From Mrakia gelida (Eukaryota; Basidiomycota; Tremellomycetes; Cystofilobasidiales; Mrakiaceae), in the NCBI GenBank assembly GCA_024345305.1, contig BRON01000005.1:372001-436000 (forward strand): a DNA stretch of 64,000 bases, written 5' to 3'. The position numbers and the translations under genes are program-made. Shown here in pieces: positions 35,169 through 45,736 of this stretch; within the stretch, counting starts at the first letter, position 1, and each line of letters starts with the position of its first letter. The notes under the pieces were generated by a model that saw only the letters and a list, made by a program, of their open reading frames with translations, did not search any database and was not told the DNA's origin.

Positions 35169-37544
35169 CTAATCCAACTCCTCATCATCCGACGAAACCA
35201 CATCGTCCTCCCCCTCGTCCTCGACCCAATGGTTCTCCCCGTCCGCGTCGATGGTAGGAGGACGCGCCGGGGCTGGCAGCGAAGCGAGGAACGCGTAGAC
35301 TTCCTGCTTCGAGAGGGTTTCGGGGGAGCTGCCTGAGCCTGTGATCCGACCCTCTCGGATGGCGAGGAGGATGTACTTCCGAAGGGAGATGGCGGCGATG
35401 GCGTCGAGGCGGTCGTCGTCCTGTTGAGAAATGGAGGAACGGAGAGGGGAGGAAGGGGCCGGAGAGGAGGGGAGGGAGAGGGTCAGTTGAGTTGAGTGAG
35501 AGAATGATGGAGGAGCAAAAAGCGGGAGGAAAACAAAACGCGCTCGCTCGCTCAACTCACCAGCATCGCGTCCAAAATCTCATGAGTCCGCCTGCGCCTC
35601 GTGACATCCTCGCGTCCGAACATCACCGTATCGAACGGTATGGCCCTGTCCTTCGTCGAGTTCCAAGCGATGAGGAGGTCTCTTGCGCTCGCTGGGGAGA
35701 GGCGACCTTCGACCAGGAGATCCGGTGGCGTTTCGAGATTGTCGAGAGGGAGGGAAGGAGGGATGTTGTCGGGGTCGGCGCAGAGAGGGAGTTGGGAGAG
35801 GAAGTACTGAATGTTAGGGAGATGGATGGATGAGGAGTGGATGGGAGAGGAGCGTTTGTCGGTAGCTGAGCGGTGTGCACGGGGAGGAGGTCGAGGGGAG
35901 GGAGGAGGGAGAGGGAGGTTTGGAAGAGGGAGAGATACGTTTGATTGAGTGGCGTTGGTTGGAGAGGGTTGAGCAGCGGGTCGGGACGAGGAAAAGCGAG
36001 GTTGGATGTAGGCTGCGAAGCTCTGGAGATCCTTGAGGACTTGACGCGCGTTCGGTTTCGGTTTCGGTTTCGCGTCGTCTTTTCTGGCTTCCCTCCCCGT
36101 CCAGGCCACTCCTCTCCCGTCCCACAGCTCGATCCCTACGATTCCCAAAGTCTCTGCAGCCTCCCAAACCTCCTCGTCCCTTGACTGCTCGTACTCCCGC
36201 CAATCTGCAGATCGGATCTGGATCGCGTTGAGGGAGGGGAATCGCGACTTCCACTCGAGGGCGAGGACGATGACTTGCGGCGACTCCTGGTCGATGAACT
36301 TGAGTTGAAGAGCGGCGGCGAGAGGATAAAAGTCCTCTCGAAAGTCTGCGGAGAAGTCCTCGATGGGTTCGACGTGACGAGGGTTGGAGCCGTACAGCGC
36401 GAGGTCCGACCTGGATGGGAGGAAGTCACCGATGCTGAGGAGTTGAAGGGTGGGATGTTGAGATGTGGAGGAGGAGAAGACGGGCTCAACGGAGCAGTTT
36501 GAGATGTGGAGAGAAGCGAGGTGAGGGAGGAGGTGGAGGAGGGGAGGGAAGGTGTCTTCGCGACAAGGTGCGCTGGGGTCGGTGGACGCGAAGGTCAAGG
36601 AGAGGCGAAGGAGGGTGGGACCGACTTGGCTGAACATGCGTTTCAAGATCCTGAGAGGATCGAGACCTGCCTCTTTGTGGTAGTAGGGGAGGTTGACGAG
36701 GGAGAGGGACTGAAGGTGGGGAGGGAAGACGACGAGACCCTCCTGACGGCCGACGAAGAGAGAGAACTGGAGATATCCGGGGTCGCCTCCTTCCGCCCTC
36801 CTCCACAGCCAGAAGTCGTCCTCCAGCGAGAGCTCAGTCAAAGTTGAAGGAAGACGGACGGGTTCCATCCGAAACGGGTCCAATCCGCACTCGAACTTCT
36901 TAAGCTCCCGAGCCTCCAACCCGCTCTTGACTTGATCGGCGTCCGTTCCCACCATGTAGAAACCTCCTTCTAGCTCTTTGAGGGACTTGAACTGATTGAA
37001 GTTGGCGATGCGCTCCAAGAGACCGGGAATCCTGGGCAAATGGAGCGAGGTGATGTAAGGAACGAAGGAGGGCGAGGAGGAGAAGGAGTCGAGAGGGTCG
37101 GAGGCTCCGAGGTGAGAGAGGATCCTCTGGACCATTCTGATAAGCGCCTGCCCTTGTCTCGGTCTTCGAACCTCATGGCGTCAGGAAATATCGCAAGGGT
37201 TCGGATGTTGAGCGCGAGGGAGGGTTCCCTGGAGAGCTTTCGGAGGAGGCGAGTGAAGGCGATCTCGCTCTCCAAGACGACGGTTCGGTAGAGGAGGGGG
37301 ATCGCGAGAGCCTGATTTCAGCAGAGGGAGAGGAGAGGAAGTCAGCTTCGCTTGATATCAGTAGGCAGAAGAACGAAAAGAAAGAGCTTACGGCGAGGTC
37401 CTTCGAAGTAAGAGCTAGGGAAAGCAGAGATCGAGAACACGAGAGGTGAGCTTCCTCTCCCTCCTCCCTCCAGGTATCTCCGCCGGCGACGTAGAGGAGG
37501 ATCTGAAGTTGGATTTCGGTGAGAAGAGAGGAGAAGACGACCAT
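35169..37544 (-). CDS. F-box / leucine-rich-repeat-like protein
   Basis: Fungal F-box proteins recruit substrates to SCF ubiquitin ligases. The F-box-like N-terminus is LLTEIQLQILLYVAGGD ... SRSLLSLALTSKDLA joined to ALAIPLLYRTVVLESEIAF. The long middle exon (to about 35555) has irregular leucine-rich segments: ITSLHLPRIPGLLERI, LTELSLEDDFWLW, LQSLSLVNLPYYHKEA, LLRLSLTFAS, LASLHISNCSV, LNAIQIRSADW. The C-terminal exon is acidic (VEDEGEDDVVSSDDEELD). The frame changes near 37137-37171. A 35-nt GT...CAG intron there restores IFPDAMRMVQRIL. The start at 37544 (MVVFSS) is chosen because it sits just before the F-box; an in-frame ATG at 37634 is possible. The substrate is unknown. Confidence 0.72.
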
Positions 37545-37829
37545 CTTTGGAGGGAAGAGAGGAGGCTGGAAGGACAAGAAGATCGTGGGTTGAGACAAAC
37601 CTCGTCCCGTGCCTCGATTAGGACGAGCCGACATTTTTGGCTCCGCAGAATCCACGAAGGTTTCGAGACATACAAGAACCTCAACGATAAGGTTTGTTGA
37701 CGTCTTAATCCGGAGTACATATGCGATCTTGATGTTCACAGACTGCTAGAACGGTCGTCGAGGCGACGACCTCCAAGCTCGAACGTCGTTCCGTTCCCTC
37801 GCTCGTCTCGTTTGGACGCAACCGCGACG
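37545..37829. promoter_or_regulatory. Divergent promoter, F-box protein / TAF12
   Basis: Less than 300 bp between the chosen start codons. A shared promoter is likely from geometry. Confidence 0.4.
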
Positions 37830-39994
37830 ATGGCGAACAACCTCACTCCTCAGCAGCAGCAGAACAACCAACAGAGGATGAACCAGCAAAGAGGAAGTCA
37901 ACAACAGAACCAGAATCAGCAGGTCAGTTCTACTAGACAAGAAGAAGGAGCTCGTCGAGCTCGCCTCCCTCCCTCCCGTCGCTCCTCCCCTCTTTGTCCG
38001 AGCTCACCTCGATCGATCCATCCCATCCCATCCACCCATCCAAGCATGCTCTACTTGCGGCGCTTTGGTTTTCTCCTGTATGCTGACTCTCGTTATTTCT
38101 CGTTCTTTCTCAGGCTGCTGGAGGAGCTGCTGCTTCGAATGGTGGAGGAACTCCTGCTCAAACTGCCTCCCACGCCGCTGGTTCAGCTGCTCTCGCCTTC
38201 TTCAAAGGTCAGGGACTCGGCATTCCTCAGGTTCTAGGGTTGGCTCAACAGCAAAAACTCACACCCCAGCAACTCGCACACGTACGTTCATTTCACTCGA
38301 ACGAGGACCGAGACGAGGAAGGAAACCGACTCGAGCTCACGACTCTTCTCCTTCCCTCATCCATCCGTCCCGTCTGCCTTCCCCTCCCATCCAGTTCCGA
38401 GCCATGATGGGTGCCTTCGGTCCTCAGATTCAGGCTTCCATGCGTGCGCAGCCGAACGCAGGAGGAGCCAACGCGAACGGTCCTTCTCCCACCATCCTCC
38501 CTTCAGCTCCTCCCACCTCCGCTTCCCAAAGTCGTCCTCCTGGAGCTCCCGCTGCCAACAACAACACCAACAACGCTCAAGCACCTCCAGCTGCTGGTGC
38601 CAACTCTCAGGAGAGGTTCAAGCAGCTCCTCGCTACCCTCCAAGGAATGACGGACACTCAGAGGAACCAAGCTATCGCCGCCGTGAGCTCCTCCCTCCCT
38701 CCTTTTCTCCGTCGTCGTCCTTCCCATCACCCTGCTTGCATCCTGATCGACTTTCTCGTTCCTCCTTTCGATGATCTAGCAACCTACCCTCGGAGCCCTT
38801 TGGTCCTCGTACCTTCAACAGCGACAAGGCAAGGCAGGAGGAACGAACGTCCGACCTCCAGCGAACGGAAACAACGTTCGACCTCCTCTCAACGGCAACT
38901 CTCCAGCTCCTCCTCTCAACCTCACCCTTCCTCTCGGCCGAGTTCGTCCTCCAGGTCCTCAGAACGGAGCAGCGAACGCCAACAACGGTGCCGGTCGAGG
39001 AAGCCCGGCGATGGGACTTCAGCAGCAGCAGCAGCAGCAACGACTCGCTCAGGGAAACCGAGTCGGATCGCCCGCCAACGCCAACGCGACTCCTCAGCAG
39101 CAGCAACAACTCCAGCAGATCCAGCAGCAGCAAGCTCAGAACATCCTTCTCCAGCAGCAACAGAGCGGAGTCTCTCCAGCCGGAACCGGACCCATCCCTA
39201 TCTCTCGACCTCAGGCCTCCACCGCTGCCCACCTCGCTTCCCTCCCTTCCACTTCTCCAGCTCCTCATCCCAACCCAGGAGGACCTCGTCCAACACTTTC
39301 GGGAGGACTCGCTTCTGGACCCGTCGTTGGAACGCCATCGTTGTTGCAGAGGCAAGGGACAGGATGGGACGAGGCGACGCGAGCTGGAGGAGCTGGAAAT
39401 CAGGGTGCAGCGGCTGAGATGAGGAAGAGGAAGATCAGGGAGGTGGTGGATAGTGTCGAGAAGGGTGAGAAGTTGGAGGAGGGAGTTGAAGATGTGAGTT
39501 CAACGTCTGTTCCGTCCCGTCTTCCTCGTTCGAGGTCTCGAGCTGATCGCGTCTTTCGTTCCCTTCCTTTAGCTGCTGTTGGAACTCGTCGACGAACTCA
39601 TCGACTCTTCAACTCAGTTCGCTGCTCGACTAGCCAAGCACAGGAAGAGCAACACTCTCGACGTTCGAGATCTTCAGCTTCACCTCGGTAGGTCTCGCGT
39701 TCTCTCTCTCGTTCGACCTCTTTCGTTCCGAGGCTGACTCTCTTCGGTTCTATTCGTCTTAGAACGAAACCACAACATTCGAGTAAGTCTCACCTTCTTA
39801 TCATGTCTTTCTTCGACCTCAGAGCTGACCTTCCTCTCGTCTTCTTGCTCTTCCAGGTCCCTGGATCGTTCGCGGACGAGATCAAGCAAGGCCAGTCTCA
39901 AACGGCTCGACGCACTCCCGTTGTCAACCAACACGCTCAGAGGGTAGCTGCAGTACACGCCGCCAAGGCTGCTGCTGCTGCGAAGGGGAACTAG
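37830..39994 (+). CDS. TAF12: TFIID/SAGA subunit TAF12
   Basis: TAF12 pairs with TAF4 in TFIID and with Ada1 in SAGA through an H2B-like histone fold. The N-terminal two thirds are low complexity with Gln, Asn, Pro and Ala runs (LTPQQQQNNQQRMNQQRG, QQQQQQQRLAQG). Two short helical segments, AALAFFKGQGLGIPQVLGL and ERFKQLLATLQGMTDTQRNQ, resemble the conserved N-terminal TAF12 pieces. The C-terminal histone fold is intact: [33 protein letters not shown], then TLDVRDLQLHLERNHNIRVPG. The fold is split by introns, with a 20-nt exon encoding part of ERNHNIR. The ATG at 37830 is the first true ATG. Length about 540 residues. Confidence 0.93.
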
Positions 39995-40285
39995 CTTCTT
40001 CTCTACCTCTGTCTCGTCGTTTAGCGCGAATCCCTTCTCACTTTCCCTCCCTCCCTCCCTCCCCTTTGCATAACCCAACCCACCCCGCACCCACTTTCTA
40101 TGTCTCATCGATATGTTGTAGCTCGTTCTAATGCTTAATGAGTATGTTGTATCCGAGCTCTCGTTGTCTGAGAGCAAGAACGAGTCGGACGACGGTCGTG
40201 AGGGAGCTCAACCTCCTCCGGAGTCAGTTTCGAGAAATCGGTCGAGGTGAGCTCGCTCTCGGTGAGCAGAGATGACTCGAACTGC
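39995..40285. other. Intergenic region TAF12 / ValRS
   Basis: About 290 bp to the upstream in-frame ATG of the ValRS gene. It contains the TAF12 3' UTR and the ValRS promoter. No other gene. Confidence 0.4.
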
Positions 40286-43200
40286 ATGCACCTTGGGAGA
40301 TCACTTTCCATCTCTTCCTCCTCCCGCTTCTTCTCCACTAGAACCACCACTTCCCTCTACGCCTTTAGAACTTCATCGTTCTTCTCTCGTCGCACCATGG
40401 CCGACTCTTCCTCCTCCACCACCCCTGCTGCTCCTCCTCCTCCCGCTTCCAACATCCCCGTCGCTGATCCCAACTCCAAGAGCGCTAGTGAGTCACAATT
40501 CATTTCTGCTCCACCTTCTGATGGTAGTTACTGACTCGTTTGAATCGTTCTTCGCATCCTTTCTCAGTCAAGAAGGCTGCTAAGTTGGCTGAGAAGCTGG
40601 CGAAGGCAGAGACCAAGTCCGCCCGAGCTCCCGTCGTTCCTCGTTCAGCCGATGCAGCTCCCAAAGCCAAGAAGGTCAAAGCCGAGGAAGTCGTCGAGCC
40701 TCCGTTCGTCAACACTACTCCCAAGGGAGACAAGAAGGGTGAGTTCCATCCCTGTTCCGTCAGGAGAAGGTCGCCTTCTTCCTCCTTCTCGTGAGCTCGA
40801 CTCCTTCCTTTTTCTCTCGTCCAAGCTCACCTCCCTTCTTCTTTCGTCGCGATGATCTCGTTCGACAGACATGACTGCTCCTATGGCTACTGGATACAAC
40901 CCTATGGCCGTCGAGGCTGCCTGGTATGACTGGTGGGAGAAGGAGGGCATGTTCAAGCCTGAGGTTCAACCTCTCGGAGCGAAGAACCCAAAAGGAACCT
41001 TCGTCGTTCCTGCTCCTCCTCCCAACGTCACCGGAAGTCTCCACATCGGTCACGCTCTCACCGTCTCCATTCAGGATACTCTCGTTCGATGGTAAGTACG
41101 CTCGACAGGAGGGAAGGGGAAGGGGAAGGAAAAGCTCGAGCTCACCACTTTTCGTTTCTTCGATGTAGGAACCGAATGAAGGGACTCACCGTCCTCTACG
41201 CTCCTGGTTACGATCACGCTGGAATCTCGACTCAGTCCGTCGTTGAGAAGAGGTTGTGGAAGGACGAGAAGCTCACCAAGCACGATCTCGGGAGGGAGAA
41301 GTTCCTGGAGAAGGTTATGACTTGGAAAGACGAGTGAGTCGATCTCGCCTTTTGCTCTCCTTTTCGCTGGCTTCGAACGACGCTGACCACAAGAACGACG
41401 CGAACAGGTACCAAGAGAAGATCTCGAACCAGCTGCGAAGATTGGGAGGATCCTACGATTGGGACAGGACGGCTTTCACTTTGAGCGAGGTGAGCTTCGA
41501 CTTCCTCCTTCGTCTCGTTGCGAAGAGATCTACGACGCTGATCCCTCGTATCCTCTCGCGTCGATGAATACAGCCTCACACCAAGGCTGTCAACGAGGCT
41601 TTCTGCAAGTTCTTCGAGGACGGTCTCATCTACCGAGAGAACCGACTCGTCAACTGGTGTGTTCGACTGAACACGACTCTCTCCAACCTCGAGGTGAGCT
41701 CTCGCTTTCCTTCTGCTTCGAACTCTCCTTCTTTCCCTCTGAACGCTCTGGCTCGTCTCCTTCGTTGTTTCTCAGGTCGACCAGAAGCAGGTTCTCGGAC
41801 GAACGATGCTCAGCGTTCCCGGATACGACCCGAAGGAGAAGTTCGAGTTTGGAGCCATCACTTCGTTCGCTTACCCTATCGAGGGATCTGGTGAGTCGGC
41901 TCTCTTTCCTCTGAAGGTACAGGACTAGAGCTGACTGTCTTTCTTCTCGTGATCGAAGACGAGAGGATCATCGTCGCTACCACTCGACCCGAGACGATGC
42001 TCGGAGATTCCGCTATCGCTGTCCACCCCGACGATCCTCGTTACACTGTTCGTCCTCCTTTCATGCACCCTTCCTCTCCCCAAACCCAAGCTCATCATCT
42101 TCTCTTCGACCTCCTCAGCACCTCCACGGAAAGTTCGCCGTCCACCCCTTCATCCCTACTCGACGAATCCCCATCATCACCGACGCCATCACCGTCGACA
42201 TGACCTTCGGAACCGGAGCCGTCAAGATCACGCCCGCTCACGATCACAACGATTACGAGTGTGGAAAGAGGCACAACCTCGAGTTCATCAACCTTCTCAA
42301 CGACGACGGAACCTTCAACGACAACGCCGGAGAGAGGTTCAAGGTCAGTTCTCGAGACGCGTCGTTTCGCTCGCGTCCTTTCTTCGATCCCCTTCGCTGA
42401 CTCGGCCTTTGTTTTCTTTCGATCTAGGGAATGAAACGATTCCACGCTAGGACTGCTGTTCTCAAGGCTCTCGAGGAAGAGGGTCTCTACATCGAGACGA
42501 AGGACAACCCGATGCAGATCCCCATTTGCTCGTTCGTCCTCTCACGCAATCTCCTCTCTCGCGACTCAGCTCTCGAACTGACGCGTCTCTTCATTCTCCT
42601 CCTCTCACAGCAAGTCTGGAGACATCATTGAGGCTGTCATGAAGCCTCAGTGGTGGGTCAACTGCCAGCCTCTCGCCGCCGAGTCGATCAAGGTACGCGT
42701 CGCTCCGCTCCTTCCTTCTTCCTCGAATCGAAACGAACGCTCACCTCGATTCGCCTCCTCTTTCTTTTTGCAGAGGACTCAAGCCGGAGAGATGATTATC
42801 TCGCCCAAGCAGAACGAGGCCGACTGGTACCGATGGATGGAGAACATGCAGGATTGGTGTATCTCTCGACAGCTCTGGTGGGGTCACCGATGCCCTGCTT
42901 ACCTTCTCAAGATCGAGGGAGTCACCACTGATGTGAGTCATTCGTCTCTTCGCATATCATTCCTTCTCTTCGCGAGAGAGAGCCGACTCTTCGCTGACCT
43001 CGAGCCTTTCTCGTCGCGTCGTTCCAGCCTTCGAGCAACGAGTCGTGGGTCGTCGGACGAACCCTCGAGGAGGCCACCGCTCGAGCCGAGAAGGTCGCCA
43101 ACGGAAGGAAGTACACTCTCGAGCAGGACGACGACGTTCTCGACACCTGGTTCTCGTCCGGTCTCTGGCCTTTCGCGATCATGGGATGGCCTGACAAGGT

Positions 43201-45292
43201 GAGCTTCGATTCCCTCGTCGCGTCGAATCTCTCTCCCCCTCGCTTACTTCTCCTCCCCTCTCCTCTTCTTTCCCAGACCGCCGATCTCCGAGACTTCTAC
43301 CCCGCCACCCTCCTCGAGACCGGATGGGACATCATCTTCTTCTGGGTCGCTCGAATGGTCTTCTTCGGAATCCAACTCACCGGACAGATGCCCTTCGCCG
43401 AGGTCTACTGCCACGCCATGATCCGAGACGCTCACGGAAGGAAGATGTCCAAGTCGCTCGGAAACGTCATCGACCCTATCGACGTTATGGAGGGATGCAC
43501 CCTTCAGGCTCTGCACGATCAACTCAAGGCTGGAAACTTGGACGATAAGGAGATCATCAAGGCTCAGCAGGGTCAGGCCAAGGATTTCCCTAAGGGAATC
43601 CCTCAGTGTGGAACGGATGCGCTGAGGTTCGCTCTTTGTGGATACTCGTCGGGAGGTGAGTCTCGCGGTTTCGTTCGAGTTCGAGAGCCGTCGAGTCGCG
43701 ACGCGTTCGTCGCTTCCTTTCGTCTTCGTTCGACTGACTGACCGACGATCTTTTCGCCCCCTCTCCTTCGTTCTTTCACAGGTCGAGACATCAACCTCGA
43801 GATCCTTCGAGTCGAAGGATACAGGAAGTTCTGCAACAAGCTCTGGAACGCTACTCGATTCGCCATGCTCAAGCTCGACGGAGACTTCGTCCCCACTCCT
43901 ACGTCTGCCGTGAGTCCTTCGTCTCTTCTTCGAACCCACTTTTGATCTTCGATGAACTGAACTGTCGTTCATCTTGTATTCTTTTCTCCAGCGAACCGGA
44001 AACGAGTCGATGGTCGAGCGATGGATTCTTCACAAGCTCAACGTCGCCGCCGAGGAGACCAACAAGGCGCTCGCCGAGAGGAACTTCATGGCTGCTACTA
44101 CCACCGTCTACTCCTTCTGGCTCTACGAGCTTTGTGACGTCTTCATCGTACGTCTCCACCCCACTGCACTCGCTCGAAGAGAAGCGGATCTGACGCGTCT
44201 CCCCTCCTCCCTTTCTTCTCGTTTTTCAGGAGGCTACCAAGCCCATGACCGACGAGTCCGCCTCTCCCGAGGTTCGACTTTCCGCCCAGCAGACTCTCTA
44301 CACCTGTCTTGACGGAGGTCTTCGTCTTCTCCACCCCTTCATGCCCTTCGTTACCGAGGAGCTTTGGCAGCGACTTCCCCGTCGTCCCGAAGACACCACC
44401 AGGTCGATCTCGCTCGCTGCTTTCCCTGAGGCTGTAAGTTGACCTTCTTTTCCTCTCGACTTCGAAGACGAGTACTCGGTGCGCTGACTTTCTTCTACGC
44501 TTTCGCTTTCCTCGCCCTTGACAGACCGAAGCCGCTTCGGATCCGGAAGCTGAGGCTGCCTTCGATCTTGTCTTCGCCTGCACCAAGTCTGCTCGATCCC
44601 TCGCTGGAACCTATGGTATTCAGTCTGGTCTCCAAAGTTAGTAGTACCACCTTCGCGTCTCGTACTGTTCCCGACTTGGAGCTGACCTCGTTTTTCGCTC
44701 GTCGCAGTCTTCATCAACTCGACTCAACCCTCGCTCACCGCTCTCCTCGAGAGCCAGGCTCCCGTCCTCTCGGCTCTCACCAAGGGATGCAAGTCCGTCG
44801 AGGTCTGCAAGACTGTCGAGGATGTTCCTGAGGGATGTGCTTCCGAGCTCGTTACCGCTGATGTTACCGTTCACCTGATGGTCCGAGTGAGTTTCGCCTT
44901 TGTCCTCGTTTTCGACGCGTCCTTTCGTTCGCGATCTCGTTCGCTGACTCTCACCTCACCTCTTCGACTCGCTTCTTTTCTCCTCCTCTCCAGGGCAAGA
45001 TCGATCTCGACGCCGAGGCTCAGAAGCTGCAGAAGAAGGTCGAGCACACTCAGAGCAGCAAGGCGAAGCTCCTCGCTCTCACCGAGACCGCTGGATACGC
45101 GACGAGGGTTCCCGAGGAGGTTCAGACGGCGAATATCGAGAAGGTTAGTACTCTTACCGTTCCTCTTCACCTCCTGCGACCTTTTCGAATCACTTTACTG
45201 ACAGTTTTCGTCCGTTTTGGCAGATGCGAACGATGGAGGCTGAGATCGAGAACTTGAGCCGAAGCATGGCCATGTTCCTCGCTTTGAAGTAG
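40286..45292 (+). CDS. VAS1: Valyl-tRNA synthetase (cytosolic, likely also mitochondrial)
   Basis: Class I synthetase that charges tRNA-Val. About 17 exons encode roughly 1,080 residues. Landmarks: a Lys/Ala-rich appendix, [21 protein letters not shown], the HIGH motif in [24 protein letters not shown], the editing domain with [15 protein letters not shown] and [39 protein letters not shown], the KMSKS motif in [37 protein letters not shown], and a C-terminal coiled coil ([15 protein letters not shown]). Two in-frame ATGs exist. The one at 40397 starts MADSSSSTT and fits the cytosolic form. The one at 40286 adds 37 residues rich in Ser, Arg and Phe with no acids, like a mitochondrial presequence. 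Yeast VAS1 also makes both forms from one gene. Confidence 0.94.
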
Positions 45293-45736
45293 ATTTTCAC
45301 GGGGATCAGTTTATCTTAGTTAGTAGTAGTGGATGTTTTCCCTCTCTCCGAAAATTTGGCCTCGAAATAGACTCAGAAGAGCGGGAGAGTCACCGAGCTA
45401 GCGAGAAGAGTGACGACGCCCATTTGAGGTTGAGGAGGTGAGCCGACTTCGAGTTCTCACCACTCGCCCATCATCTCTTTCCTGCAACTCGCTCCTCGTT
45501 TTCCAACCCTTCCATCTCGTCGGTCTCCCTCGTATATACGATCGCCTTCACAGCCACGATCGCCGTCGTCAGGAGGTCAGGAGAGCTATAAGCTTTGAAC
45601 GAGTCGAGCTCAACAACCCCTCCCCTCCCCCTCCCTCCTTCCTTCGACCTCCTCGACCTTCCCTCCTCTTCGTCTTGGACCCTCCCTCTCTCACTGCCTC
45701 CAACCACCAGGACCACCCCCCACTCCTCTTCTCAGC
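45293..45736. other. Intergenic region ValRS / Vps62-like gene
   Basis: A 444-bp stretch with the ValRS 3' UTR (TAGTTAGTAGTAG near 45318) and a C-rich leader (about 45600-45730) before the next ATG. No further gene. Confidence 0.45.

Noticed and set aside
37812..37829. TTG-initiated extension of TAF12
   Set aside because: TTG is not a normal start in a nuclear fungal gene. The ATG at 37830 follows directly.
38672..39355. Minus-strand Ser/Leu/Arg-rich frame opposite TAF12
   Set aside because: It is a shadow of the Gln/Pro-rich TAF12 exon. CAG repeats read as CTG leucine runs.
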